Shown: positions 36,442 through 46,736, numbered from the stretch's first letter. The stretch: 64,000 nucleotides of DNA from JAWKNZ01 sp041391425 (GCA_041391425.1 JAWKNZ010000003.1:62001-126000); one strand, 5' to 3'. Notes: generated by a model from the letters alone, not told the origin. Made by a program: numbers and translations.

Positions 36442-38253
36442 TTATCGTTTTGAGTATAAATGCGCATCGTCACTGGATCCCATCTCTATATTTTTATTTG
36501 GAAAGTACTCTTTCCACCTATTATCAACTACGCTTTTTGTTTTTGGGTCGCAAAACAGTTCTTCCGGATACCATGGTTTCATTCTGGCATCGATGACAAT
36601 TGGGCCTTCATGGCAAACGTGATTTTGTTTTATTGTAGTTTTTGCTGAGTAGATATCTGCTGCAGGCTCAAATCTTGTAAAAGCAGTCCATAGGAATGCG
36701 GCCTCAGTTTTTGTAGCTTTTTCAGCATCATTTACGGCTATGATTATCGGCCAGTTGGAAAACTCTTGCTGTATTGCTATTTCTTTAATGCAGGCGGCAT
36801 CTTCCAAATAGCTTGGTATTTCGACAACAAGGCATCCAGGGCAAAAGACTTTTATATTTTTAATAATTGAATTTAAATTGGAGAAGCTGGTTTCTTTGGG
36901 AAGAGTTCTTATTGCTGGGCCTAATCCGAGGATGACACCTTTGCTCCCTTTGTTGATTTCTGGTCCGGCATAATCAAGAGAGTCCATGCTAAGTTCTGAG
37001 AATATGAAAAGGTCTTTGTGCCATTGGACACGCTCTAATATGTGACAAAAAACAGTAGTAAAATCTTTGAGATCTAGGGTTGTATCAGTTGCAAGAAGAA
37101 ATTTTGTAAGTGAGAGTTGGCCTTCGCCTAGAATTCTAAATACAGAAGCCATTGATTCTCGCCCATAGCGTTCTTTTAGCACAGCGGCTGATAGTGCGTG
37201 ATAGCCTGTTTCACCATAACTCCAAAGGTCTTTTACCCCGGGCATTGCAAGTGGGAATAGAGGTGATAATAATTCTTGAAGAAAATCCCCCAAATAGAAA
37301 TCTTCTTGCCTAGGTTTGCCGACAACAGTGGCTGGAAATATAGCTCGTTCTCTGTGGAATATAGCGGAAGGTCTAAATACGGGATAGTCATGAATTAGAG
37401 AATAATATCCATAATGGTCCCCAAACGGGCCTTCTGGACGTCGGATTCCTGGAGGAACTATACCTGTCAGGCAAAATTCAGCCTCGGCAATTGGGTCGAT
37501 AGTGCATTGGCTTGATTTCCCTCTTGCGATTTTTTCACCCATGATCAATGAAGCTAACATAAGTTCTGGAACATTTTCTGGTAATGGAGCGATAGCTGAG
37601 AGTGTCAAAGCAGGTGGCCCTCCCAAATAAATATTTACTGGCAATTCGACCCCTCGCTGTTCGGCTTCGTATAAATGGAATCCACCACCTTTACCTATTT
37701 GAAAGTGCATACCAGCTTCGTGTGCTTCATGGATTTGAATACGATACATTCCAAGGTTGTCAGGTTTTCCGTCAAAACCTTGTGTGTGTACCAACGGTAA
37801 TGTTAGGAATGGTCCCCCGTCTTTTTCCCAAGAGGTAATAGTGGGAAGTGCCGTTAAATCTGCTGGCTGTAAGCAGTATTTGAATACTGGAGATTGCTTG
37901 TGGGGTTTGAAACCTATTTTTGCTAATTTTTTGAATGTACTTCTTAAACCCCATAGCTTTTTAATTGATGGAGGTAGGAGCTCTTCTGGTATTTTCGCCA
38001 CGTGTTTTACTAATTCTAGGGGATGATTCCCAAATGCTAAGAGTATTCTATCATGGGTTCCAAATAGGTTTGTAGCAACTGGAAAGTTTTTACCTTTTAT
38101 ATTAGTGAACAGCAGAGCAGGGCCATTTGCAGCTATGACGCGGCGGTGAATTTCAGCAAGCTCCAAATGAGGGTCTACGGGGACGTCAATTCTGACTAAA
38201 TCATTTCTTTTTGATAGTTCATTGATATAACTTTGTAGGTTTTTGAAAATCAT
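36442..38253 (-). CDS. UbiD-family prenylated-FMN decarboxylase, long form
   Basis: A 603-aa UbiD family member, which uses prenylated FMN to decarboxylate an unsaturated or aromatic acid. Family signatures include RIDVPVDPHLELAEIHRRV, PALLFTNIKG, LGMYRIQIHEAHEAGMHFQIGKGGG, and the catalytic-Glu region RRPEGPFGDHYGYYS. It is about 100 residues longer than E. coli UbiD. Because this genome uses MqnC, a role in decarboxylating the futalosine-pathway naphthoate precursor is plausible but not shown; quinone or aromatic-acid roles are alternatives. No UbiX (flavin prenyltransferase) gene is nearby. It is convergent with the kinase gene, with a gap of only about 20 nt. Confidence 0.88.
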   Translation of the reverse strand: MIFKNLQSYINELSKRNDLVRIDVPVDPHLELAEIHRRVIAANGPALLFTNIKGKNFPVATNLFGTHDRILLAFGNHPLELVKHVAKIPEELLPPSIKKLWGLRSTFKKLAKIGFKPHKQSPVFKYCLQPADLTALPTITSWEKDGGPFLTLPLVHTQGFDGKPDNLGMYRIQIHEAHEAGMHFQIGKGGGFHLYEAEQRGVELPVNIYLGGPPALTLSAIAPLPENVPELMLASLIMGEKIARGKSSQCTIDPIAEAEFCLTGIVPPGIRRPEGPFGDHYGYYSLIHDYPVFRPSAIFHRERAIFPATVVGKPRQEDFYLGDFLQELLSPLFPLAMPGVKDLWSYGETGYHALSAAVLKERYGRESMASVFRILGEGQLSLTKFLLATDTTLDLKDFTTVFCHILERVQWHKDLFIFSELSMDSLDYAGPEINKGSKGVILGLGPAIRTLPKETSFSNLNSIIKNIKVFCPGCLVVEIPSYLEDAACIKEIAIQQEFSNWPIIIAVNDAEKATKTEAAFLWTAFTRFEPAADIYSAKTTIKQNHVCHEGPIVIDARMKPWYPEELFCDPKTKSVVDNRWKEYFPNKNIEMGSSDDAHLYSKR

Positions 38254-38613
38254 TTTATGAAATTCTTCCGTTAATAAATGTTTAACAATTGCACAACAAG
38301 CTTATTGATTTAATTGATTTTAATGTAATAAATTGTACATTATCACACCCTTGTATGGCTAAATATTATATATCATTTGGCCGAAGGACAACCTAACACA
38401 ATTAGTAGTGAGGAGTATCTTGTTTGTTTTGTTTAATTTTGTGATTTATATAAGATGCAATCTGGCATGCTATGGAGCAGGACATAAAGCTGGGTACCGG
38501 AATTCATGCGACCAACATGATATGAAGAGTTTTTTCTGGGGCTAGTAGAAATAGTGCTGTCAAGACAGCTTTGTAGTGTTGTAATAGACGATTTGTTATA
38601 TACGGGAAAGCTT

Positions 38614-39723
38614 ATGAAATCTATGCAGTTATTTTCGATCTCTCTTTTCCTGGTTTTTACAACTGTTTTTTCTTTAGGCATAGGACAGGAAGGGCAAGAT
38701 GGTGGGGATGAGGAACCATCTCCAAATCTTGAAGGTCAAGGGGATGTTGGTAGTGAAGAAGCTGTTGAGCAATCTCCTGAACCTCCTTTTCCTGATAGTG
38801 CAGTTGGACAAAGAGAGATTGCTGAAGAGCCGGAAGAAGTGATTGAAGAACCTGAGCCGAGAGAATTTGAAGACCATGATGGCCCTAGTTATAACGATAA
38901 TTACCCACAAGCTAATATGATAGAACCTTCTACTGATTATGGCAGCGGTACTTCTACTGACGCGGTTAGTAATAAGCCGACAAAACCGAGCTCTGCGCCA
39001 CCCCTTCCTAAAAAGAAAGTGTTTTCAAGTCAAAAGAAAAAAGAAATATGTAGGAAATATGAAGGAAATTATATTTCTTATTATGGGACAATTTATTTTG
39101 TAAAAAACTGTAAGAGAAGCATACTATCAAGCCGTGAGGTCTATTATCTGACTCGCAAAAAGGGGCATATTATTGAGGTAGATCAAGATGCCCTTATAGG
39201 TATGGTTGAAGGAAAGCCTTTTTATGCCTTATCTAAGCCTATCCCTCCAAGAGGATGTAAAGAGTTGGATAGAAAATATGTAACCTATAAGTTTGGAGAC
39301 CTATATTATGTAGAGGGCTGCAAAAAGCATATGTTTTTAGATTGGGGAAGCTTTGAGACGCATCGGGTTAGTATTTCCGCAAAAAATGCCAATGTCTTAT
39401 CCCTAACATGGGCCGAGTTTTCTTCTCTTCCTGTCGGTAAACCTATGCCTTCGATTATTTTGAAAGAATATGTCGATTTAAACGCGAAGGCAAGAGATGT
39501 GGATATCATTCCAATTGATGAAGCTTGCTCCGGTCTTAATGGTCATTTTGTTTCTTATTATTCAAAAATTTATAAGATTGAGCGCTGCCATAAGCGTTTA
39601 GCGGATGCATCTCTGTTGTCGAAACATGCTCTTTCTCGAAGTAAAACTAAGTTAAAAGAACTGACCTCTGAGCAATGGATTTCCTTACCTGACGGGCCGC
39701 CTGTGGGCGTACAAGGTGATTAA
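38614..39723 (+). CDS. Exported protein with three Cys-pair repeats and an acidic Pro-rich linker
   Basis: From ATG 38614, about 369 aa. The signal peptide (MKSMQLFSISLFLVFTTVFSLGIG) is followed by an acidic Glu/Pro-rich stretch to about residue 125. Three approximately 60-residue repeats follow at about 146-202, 215-277 and 305-363. Each has the plan C-x(4-8)-Y-x-S/T-Y...IYxVxxC-K-R/K...(L/W)...LP.GKP, with two cysteines about 20 residues apart, probably a disulfide per unit. I do not know the family. An upstream frame to 38554 is not credited, since ATG 38614 has GGGA nearby. Location in the cell envelope is inferred. Confidence 0.7.
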   Translation: MKSMQLFSISLFLVFTTVFSLGIGQEGQDGGDEEPSPNLEGQGDVGSEEAVEQSPEPPFPDSAVGQREIAEEPEEVIEEPEPREFEDHDGPSYNDNYPQANMIEPSTDYGSGTSTDAVSNKPTKPSSAPPLPKKKVFSSQKKKEICRKYEGNYISYYGTIYFVKNCKRSILSSREVYYLTRKKGHIIEVDQDALIGMVEGKPFYALSKPIPPRGCKELDRKYVTYKFGDLYYVEGCKKHMFLDWGSFETHRVSISAKNANVLSLTWAEFSSLPVGKPMPSIILKEYVDLNAKARDVDIIPIDEACSGLNGHFVSYYSKIYKIERCHKRLADASLLSKHALSRSKTKLKELTSEQWISLPDGPPVGVQGD

Positions 39724-39900
39724 AGTAAATAATTGGTATTGGTGCGAATTTTCTATGAGTAATTGATATTTATTTTAAGAAGCTTTCTGACGAGTGTGAT
39801 ATTGAAGGTTAGAAAAATTATCTGAGCTATTTATTTCTCATGAGGATGAATAATTTTCTAAATAACGTAGAGATCATGTTTATCAAAAAGCTACTCGAAA

Positions 39901-40191
39901 TTAAAAGTCAAGGTCGTCCACTTCAGTTAGGTCCTCGAGAAAAGTACCTTCATCATCGTCGTCGTCACTACTTTCTTCGTAGATTTCTGTTGATGATTCG
40001 TAATCGGAATCTTCATCTTCACTTTCTTCGTAAAGTAGCTCTTCGTCTTCATCCATTTCAGTGACGTCGTAGAGGTCTAAATCTGCAGATTCATCCATCT
40101 TATACTCTAGCCAATTTTTTGCCTCATCTTCGTCAACAAAACCGCCTTTTACTGTTGCACCAGTTTCAATGTTAAAAACTTTCCAAAGCAT
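39901..40191 (-). CDS. Very acidic small protein
   Basis: ATG 40191 has AGGAGA about 9 nt upstream; 96 aa. Residues 1-35 look folded (MLWKVFNIETGATVKGGFVDEDEAKNWLEYKMD), with a beta-strand/helix pattern like a small RNA- or ligand-binding unit. The rest is almost solid Asp/Glu/Ser (about 45-96). Such tails suit a DNA mimic, histone-like partner or Mg/Ca-binding role, but none is shown. The family is not recognised. Confidence 0.55.
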   Translation of the reverse strand: MLWKVFNIETGATVKGGFVDEDEAKNWLEYKMDESADLDLYDVTEMDEDEELLYEESEDEDSDYESSTEIYEESSDDDDDEGTFLEDLTEVDDLDF

Positions 40192-40212
40192 AATGAGTCG
40201 CTCTCCTGACAC

Positions 40213-40628
40213 TGTAACTAAATTCTAACCCGTCCTTTCGAGTTTTTTTGTGTGCTTCGGCATAAATTAAAAAATACTTGATATCAAGTCTAAAGTTCAC
40301 TGTTCTCTAATTATATTATTAATTCAATTAGTTGGATAGGTTTTGTCCTGCTTAAAAGAATCCTTTGATTTGTGTGGGTTCTAAGAGTGAAGGAAAAATG
40401 GTGGAGTTATCTATCTATAATAATGATATTTTTTACTTTTGCTATGTGGAGTTATGAGTGTTAGGCAGTTTTTATTTATAAAATATAACTTGACACATTT
40501 TAAGGTTATGAATACCTTTTTTATTGGCCTTGTATTATTAATATAATTATTTATATATTATGGGTATAAGGAAGAATATTTTAAAATGATACTGCCCTTT
40601 AATTGATTAGAATTTAAAAGAAGTTAGT
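40213..40628. other. AT-rich intergenic region with a candidate promoter
   Basis: This 416-bp gap has no ORF of note. The string ttgaca (40490-40495), a 17-nt spacer and tacctt (40513-40518) form a moderate sigma-70-like promoter for the beta-barrel gene. A second AT-rich region near 40545-40560 could be an alternative -10. I see nothing else in this gap. Confidence 0.35.
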
Positions 40629-41381
40629 TTGATTATGATTTCAATGGTTTGTTTTTTAAATAATAGAATAAGGTATGTGTTACCTCTGATTAGCCTTTTG
40701 TCCACCTTCTCTTCTATCATGGTTTTTGGAGCCACTGAGGATGCTGAAAAGAGGTGGTTCTTGGAGGTAAGTCCTTTTATAGGTGGCGGATCTTTGAGTA
40801 CTCACGAAGCTGTTCGTCATGCGAGTGGACTCAGTATTTCGGGTTCGCGTTCATTTGAGTTAAACACCTATGCCGCGATAAGGCCATCTTTGCTTTTTAC
40901 TAATAGTTATGTTTCGGTAAAAAGTAATAAGGATGGGTATGCAACAATTGGAAATTACGATAACAAGATTTTTGCTTTAGGTGCTCAGACAAATTTTAAG
41001 CTATATTCTGACGCTTTTTGGAGTGTCTTTTTAGGCTTATATCGAGGGCTAGGAAGTAGTAGTCTGGATTTGGATAAAAGTGCGCCTACTACGTTTATAC
41101 AATATTCTAGCCACGGATTGCGGGGAGATTTTAAGCAGGTCGAGCTTGGGACATCTTTTAGCTTAGCTAAAAGCAAACTAACCCTCAACTTGGCGGCTGT
41201 TGGAAGTTTTTATGAGATTGATTTGAGTCGGTCCAAGGGAGACTATTTGGAAGAAAAGCAGCTGGAAGGGGAGGTTTTTCTTACCAAAGGGAATGCGAGT
41301 GCTATCGACCAAGGTTTGGACACTAGAATTCTGCAAAAAATATTATCTCTGCGCTTGGGCTTAGCTATGAGTTTCTATTGA
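40629..41381 (+). CDS. Predicted outer-membrane beta-barrel protein
   Basis: A 250-aa protein with a signal peptide (about 15-35, YVLPLISLLSTFSSIMVFGA) and then alternating polar/hydrophobic strands: WFLEVSPFIGGGS, SFELNTYAAIRPSLLFTNSYVSVKS, KIFALGAQTNFKLYS, FWSVFLGLYRGLGSSS, FKQVELGTSFSLAKSKLTLNLAAVGSFYEI. It ends in LSLRLGLAMSFY, an aromatic C-terminal strand typical of Bam-inserted barrels. The exact family is not known. It is monocistronic, with a promoter candidate upstream. Confidence 0.65.
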   Translation: MIMISMVCFLNNRIRYVLPLISLLSTFSSIMVFGATEDAEKRWFLEVSPFIGGGSLSTHEAVRHASGLSISGSRSFELNTYAAIRPSLLFTNSYVSVKSNKDGYATIGNYDNKIFALGAQTNFKLYSDAFWSVFLGLYRGLGSSSLDLDKSAPTTFIQYSSHGLRGDFKQVELGTSFSLAKSKLTLNLAAVGSFYEIDLSRSKGDYLEEKQLEGEVFLTKGNASAIDQGLDTRILQKILSLRLGLAMSFY

Positions 41382-41445
41382 AGCTAAGAAGGGACTCAAA
41401 AGAAAAGGTACATACGGTGTGATGAGACGTTTGCTTTTTCCTTTT

Positions 41446-41925
41446 TTAAGTGATTTTCTGCGGCTTTCCTAAACCTACAATAATATCCCAATGCTTTTTT
41501 TCTACCGGCTGTATAGACAAGCGTTGCCCTTTTTTGGTGACAAGCATGCCACTTAGCTCTTTGGCTTCTTTCATTTGCTTTAGGGTTACAATGTTTTTGA
41601 ACTTCTTTTCTGCTTTTACGTCCACCATAAACCAGCGTGACTCGCCTAATTTAGCTGACTTCGAATCATAGTACTTAGACTTCGGGTCTAAAGCTGTATG
41701 ATCAGGATAGGCTGTTCTTACTACCTTTGCTATGCCGACAATGGCAGGCTCGCCAGTTCTACTATGGTAGATAAAGACCTTGTCATTTATCTTGAAATTA
41801 TCGCGCATAAAATTACGGGCTTGGTAGTTTCTTATTCCGTCCCACGAATCTGTATGGTCTGGACAAGAAATTAAGTCTTCAAAAGAGAATACTTCTGGTT
41901 CAGTTTTCATTAGCCAGTGGTTCAT
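41446..41925 (-). CDS. EVE-domain protein
   Basis: A 159-aa EVE domain, a PUA/YTH-like fold found in bacteria and in eukaryotic THYN1. The fold is associated with reading modified nucleobases in RNA or DNA. Signatures: MNHWLMKTEPEVFSFEDL, WDGIRNYQARNFMRDNFKINDKVFIYHSR, VGIAKVVRTAYPDHTALD, SRWFMVDVKA. The length and first residues match the family exactly. It is downstream of citrate synthase on the same strand, with a short degenerate inverted repeat between them. Confidence 0.92.
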   Translation of the reverse strand: MNHWLMKTEPEVFSFEDLISCPDHTDSWDGIRNYQARNFMRDNFKINDKVFIYHSRTGEPAIVGIAKVVRTAYPDHTALDPKSKYYDSKSAKLGESRWFMVDVKAEKKFKNIVTLKQMKEAKELSGMLVTKKGQRLSIQPVEKKHWDIIVGLGKPQKIT

Positions 41926-41971
41926 GATATCGCGCCTACTTTCTTAGGTAGAATTTTAGTGCGGTAGTGAT

Positions 41972-42032
41972 TAAGGCGTATTGGCGTTTAAATTGCCAAA
42001 AAAAGATTAAATTCAAAACGTCAACACGCATT
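41972..42032. repeat. Short degenerate inverted repeat related to family A ends
   Basis: About 60 bp: left taaggcgtattggcgttt, right aaacgtcaacacgcatt. The arms match each other imperfectly and resemble family A ends (tagggcgtgttgacgttt). It is not a full copy, and may be a mini-derivative or terminator between gltA and the EVE gene. Confidence 0.45.
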
Positions 42033-42057
42033 GACACCAAATAATTATCTCAGATTT

Positions 42058-43350
42058 TTAGTTTCTATCTGAAACAGGTACGTAGCTGCGAATAGTTTCA
42101 CCAGTATATATTTGACGCGGTCGTCCTATTCTTTGATCACCAGATAAACGCATTTCTCGCCAGTGAGCTATCCAACCAGGCAACCGCCCAAGAGCAAACA
42201 TAACGGTAAACATATTAGTAGGAATGCCGATGGCTCGATAAATGACGCCAGAGTAAAAATCAACGTTAGGAAAAAGTTTTCTCTCAATAAAGTATGGGTC
42301 TTCTAAGGCTGCTTCCTCGAGACGTTTAGCTATTTCTAGGTATGGATCCCTGATTCCAAGCTTAGACAATACCGTATCGCATGCACTTTTAAGTACTGTA
42401 GCTCGTGGATCGAAGTTTTTATAAACCCTATGCCCAAATCCCATGAGCTTAAAAGGATTATCTTTATCTTTTGCTGCGGCAACAGCTGCTTTGACATCGC
42501 CTCCGTTCTTATGGATGCTTTCTAGCATATCAACAACAGACTGGTTGGCACCTCCGTGTTTAGGCCCCCAAAGAGCACAAATACCGGCCGCAATCGAAGC
42601 AAATAAATTTGCATCTGATGAACCAACTAGGCGTACCGTTGAAGTAGAGCAGTTTTGTTCATGATCAGCATGCAATATAAGAAGCATATTTAATGCTTTT
42701 GCCACATCAGGGTCTACTTCATATGGCTCAGATGGAACTGCAAACATCATGTGAAGGAAATTTTCACAGTAACTTAAAGAGTTTTTAGGATAAATGACAG
42801 GCTGACCTATGGACTTCTTAAATGAATAGCCAGCAATAGTGCGAATTTTTGACATTACTCTAGGAATCAAGCGATTGACCTGATCTTCATTGTCAGGATC
42901 CAAGGAGTCTGGGTAATATGCAGAAAGAGAGCAAACCATGGATGAAAGAATTGCCATAGGGTGTGCTGTCGAAGGATAGCCATCATAAAAATGTAGCATA
43001 TCTTCGTGAATTAATGAATGGTATGTCAGGGAATGGCTGAAATTTGCCAGTTCTGCTTTATTTGGAAGTTTTCCAAAAATTAACAAATAACTTGTTTCTA
43101 CGAAAGTTGACTTCTCAGCCAATTCTTCGATGGGATAGCCACGATATCTGAGAACACCTTTTTCTCCATCAATAAACGTGATTGCGCTTTCACAAGCACC
43201 TGTGTTGCCATAGCCAGAATCTAAGGAAATTAACCCAGTATCTGTACGAAGGTTGCGGATATCAATCGCCCGCTCTCCCTGTGTTCCTTCGATAATAGGA
43301 AGATTATAGGTTTGTCCGTCTACCTTCAATTCCGCCGTATCTTTAGTCAT
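42058..43350 (-). CDS. gltA: Citrate synthase (type II, hexameric-like)
   Basis: Condenses oxaloacetate and acetyl-CoA into citrate, the entry step of the TCA cycle. The 430-aa length and opening (ELKVDGQTYNLPIIEGTQGERAIDIRNLR, DSGYGNTGACESAITFIDGEKGVLRYRGY) match the Gram-negative allosteric type. Catalytic His residues lie in LILHADHEQNCSTSTVRLVGSS and MGFGHRVYKNFDPRAT, and GGANQ is present. A strong Shine-Dalgarno (aggaga) precedes the ATG. It shares metabolic logic with the methylmalonyl-CoA mutase in the window but is not linked in an operon. Confidence 0.97.
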   Translation of the reverse strand: MTKDTAELKVDGQTYNLPIIEGTQGERAIDIRNLRTDTGLISLDSGYGNTGACESAITFIDGEKGVLRYRGYPIEELAEKSTFVETSYLLIFGKLPNKAELANFSHSLTYHSLIHEDMLHFYDGYPSTAHPMAILSSMVCSLSAYYPDSLDPDNEDQVNRLIPRVMSKIRTIAGYSFKKSIGQPVIYPKNSLSYCENFLHMMFAVPSEPYEVDPDVAKALNMLLILHADHEQNCSTSTVRLVGSSDANLFASIAAGICALWGPKHGGANQSVVDMLESIHKNGGDVKAAVAAAKDKDNPFKLMGFGHRVYKNFDPRATVLKSACDTVLSKLGIRDPYLEIAKRLEEAALEDPYFIERKLFPNVDFYSGVIYRAIGIPTNMFTVMFALGRLPGWIAHWREMRLSGDQRIGRPRQIYTGETIRSYVPVSDRN

Positions 43351-43872
43351 CTTATCTCCTAGTAAATAAACTGAAGCATTATCCTAATGAATTTTACTCC
43401 TGATAGCAAATGACTACCGCTATCATGGGTAATTCTCAATAGATTTTTTAGACAAGGCATTGTTCGCATGTTCCACATAACTTTATCGCTATAAGTTTGA
43501 TTAAAATTAACTCACTTAGGTGTGGATTAAATCCAAGCTTAGCTTCGATGAGCTTTTGAGGGCTCAATATGGATGAAAAATAAGGCATTTTTACTCAAGT
43601 CGCTGCATTAAGCTCGTAGTTGTCATAAAGGATCGGATCAAGCATGATAGGTACCGTTTCAAGGTGCTCTTACAAGATGAAATTCGATGAGAATGCTTTT
43701 CTTGTCTGGAGAATGCATCGAGCAAGTTTTTGGGAAGGTATGTATTCATAAGTGGGCCGGTAGAGATCGGCCATTTTAGAAGGCTTTTATATTTTCTCCA
43801 GATGGTTTCAATGGATTATGAAAATCTCTATCACGTAGAGAAACGGTCTAACGCTAAGGATATAACAGAGAT
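43351..43872. other. Divergent intergenic region between gltA and polA
   Basis: A 520-bp non-coding gap between divergent genes. It holds no credible ORF (a short frame at 43730-43954 overlaps polA and has no family match). A weak dyad gccggtagagatcggc lies around 43755-43770. No repeat copy is present. Confidence 0.4.
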
Positions 43873-46736
43873 ATGGCTAAAAAAAGATTATTTATTATTG
43901 ATACGATGGCGCTGGCATTTCGTAATTATCATGCTTTTGGAGCACGGCCTTTGACAACTTCGAACGGGCTGCCAACTTCGGCTATTTTTGGAAGCGCACT
44001 TTTTTTGCTGCGACTTATTGAAGCCGAAAAACCTGATTATCTTTTAGCTGCAACTGATTCGAAGGAAAGTACATTCCGTCATAAACTTTATCCTCAATAT
44101 AAGGCTAATAGAGGGGAGATGCCTGAGGACCTTGCGTTACAAATTCCATATTTATTTCGATTATTTGAGCTATTAGGCGTGCAAATGCTTAAACAACCAG
44201 GAGTTGAAGCAGATGATCTGATTGGTAGTGTTGTAACACAGTTTAAAGATGTAGATATGGAAAAATATATTGTTTCTGGTGATAAAGATTTTATGCAACT
44301 CGTAGATGCAGCGACTTTTCTCTATGCCCCCAAAAAAGCTGGAGAAGTAAGGATAATTGATAATGAAGGCGTCATGGATAAATTTGGTTGTTCTCCACAT
44401 CAAGTGATTGATGTTTTAGCCTTGATTGGTGATGCCTCTGATAATGTACCTGGTGTTAAGGGTATTGGTGAAAAGGGTGCTGCCAAATTAATCTCCACTT
44501 ATGGGTCTTTAGATGCTGTCTATGATAATATTGATGAACTTACTAATAAAAGGCAGAAGACAGGTTTGATAGAAAATAAGGACATGGCTTACCTATCGCA
44601 GGAACTTGTAACAATTAAGACAGATGTACCTTTGGAATCCAGCTTGGAAGATTATTCATATGATTCATCTAAAGCATTGACAAATCCACAGCTGCTAGAG
44701 TTTTTTCAAGAGTTAGAATTTAAGGGATTATCTGATCGTGCTAAGTTATTAGCAGATGCTGCTAATGATGGATCGAATAAAAGTACTTTATCTCAAAGGA
44801 AATCTTCATCTGAAAAAAATGAAAAAAAAGTGAAGAAGGAATCAGTTAAGACTGAAAGCAAAAAACCTGAGGCGGCAGGAACGCAAAATATTTTTGCTTC
44901 TATTGATGTGGCTCGGATGAAGGAAGAAAATAAGGTCGATTATCGTCTGGCAAATTCTCGTAAGACATTTGAAGAGTTAAAAGAGTGTCTTGCTGCTTGT
45001 GATCTTTTTTCTTTTGATAGCGAAACAACTGGACTCAATATAAAATCGGATAAGCCTATTGGTCTTAGTTTTTCAATGGCATCAGGGATAGCTTGGTATC
45101 TCCCTCTCATTAGCAAACATCTAGATAACTTATCTGTTGACGAAATTTTGAAAGAGATTCAACCGTTTTTTATCGATACTAAAAAGATAAAAGTTGCACA
45201 TAACTTGAAATTTGATTTGCAGATGTTACACAATATTGGCATTAATATCGCGGGTCCAATAGGGGATACCATGATAGCTGCTTTTATAATAGATGCATCT
45301 TCTCGTTTCGGTATAGATTATTGCAGCGAAAAATATCTCAATTTTAAAAATTGCCTACAGAGGCTTTAATAGGTAAGAAAGCTGAAATATCAATGGTCGA
45401 TGTTCCTTTAGACCTATTAGCTTATTACGCATGTGAAGATGCTGATTGTTGCTTTCGACTTAATGAGGAGTTTGAATCTTTACTTAATGAGGGAGATTTA
45501 AGGAGAGTTTATCAAGAAATCGATATGCCATTGGTTCCTATATTGGCATTGATGGAGTTAAATGGAGTCTTTGTTGATGCGAACGAATTGGCTAAAATTT
45601 CGGATTTTTTAGCTGAACAGGCAAAAATATTAGAGGAAAAAATCTATGAAATTTCAGGAGAGGTTTTTAATATAAGTTCGACAAAGCAGTTGCAAGAAAT
45701 TATTTTTACCAAGCTAAAGATTCATGAAAAACTTGGTATTAAAAGGATTAAAAAAACAAAATCTGGTTATTCTACGGATGTTTCCGTTTTAGAGAAACTT
45801 TCTGAACATCCATTGCCGAAATTGATTCTTGATTATCGGACAGTCACGAAACTGAAGAATACGTATGTCGATACCCTCCCTCAACTAATTGAGCCGAGTT
45901 CTAATCGTATTCATACTAGTTTTCATCAAACTGGAGCTCAGACCGGGAGGCTTAGTTCGTCTAAACCAAATTTGCAAAATATCCCGATTCGTTCAGAGAT
46001 GGGCAAGGAGGTTAGGAGAGCTTTTCGTGCTGAAAATTCTTCGAGTTGTATCGTTTCTGCTGACTACTCTCAAATTGAGTTGCGACTTTTAGCTCATATG
46101 TCTGGCGATGAGAATTTAAAAAATGCTTTTGCCATGGGAGGCGATATTCATAAGAGTACGGCAGCGACGATGTTTAAAAAGAGTGCCAATGAGGTCAATG
46201 AAACTGATCGCTCTCGCGCTAAAGCTATCAATTATGGACTTATTTATGGGATGGGCCCTCAACGATTAGCAAGAACAACAGGAGTAAGCCTAAAAGAAGC
46301 GAAGCAATTTATTGAATCATACTTTGAAAGCTTCCCTCAAATAAGAAAGTATATTGATAGTTCTATTGCTGCTGCCAAAAAGTTAGGTTTTAGTACGACT
46401 TTATTAGGGCGTAGGAGGCCAATTGAAGGTTTAGACGATAGCGGAGGCCTTACGGCAGTTAATGCGCAAAACATAGCTGTTAATTCTCCTATTCAAGGTA
46501 CTGCTGCTGATTTGATCAAATTAGCCATGATTAAGATTCAAAACAGGTTGGACGAAAGCTCTATGGAAGCTAAAATGTTGTTGCAAGTACACGACGAATT
46601 GGTTTTTGAATGTCCAAAATCCGAAGCTGACGCCCTTAAGGATTTAGTTCGTGATTGCATGGAGCATGCTATGCAACTTGATGTGAGTTTAACTGTAGAG
46701 ATTGGCCAAGGAAATAATTGGCTGGAGGCTCATTGA
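43873..46736 (+). CDS. polA: DNA polymerase I, split by a one-base frameshift at 45346-45350
   Basis: DNA polymerase I, used for gap filling and Okazaki processing. About 953 aa when joined. The 5' nuclease part (1-290) has FIIDTMALAFRNYHAFG, YIVSGDKDFMQL and GDASDNVPGVKGIGEKGAAKL. The 3'-5' exonuclease motif FDSETTGL and AHNLKFDLQML are intact, so proofreading is probable. Polymerase motifs A (VSADYSQIELRLLAHMSGD), B (RAKAINYGLIYGMG) and C (LQVHDELVFECP) are intact. The frame breaks at a run of five A (45346-45350): upstream ends ...YLNFKN, downstream resumes LPTEALIGKK. One extra A restores NFKKLPTEALIGKK. Confidence 0.93.

Noticed and set aside
36442..38253. Assigning this gene as ubiD for ubiquinone
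   Set aside because: The genome shows the futalosine menaquinone enzyme MqnC and no ubiquinone genes here, so the specific substrate is left open.
43730..43954. A 74-aa ORF upstream of polA
   Set aside because: It overlaps the polA start in another frame and has no family similarity or clear SD.
45340..45360. Programmed -1 ribosomal frameshift in polA
   Set aside because: The site (aat ttt aaa aat tgc) does not fit an X XXY YYZ heptamer in frame, so slippage by ribosomes is not supported; the indel or polymerase slippage is preferred.
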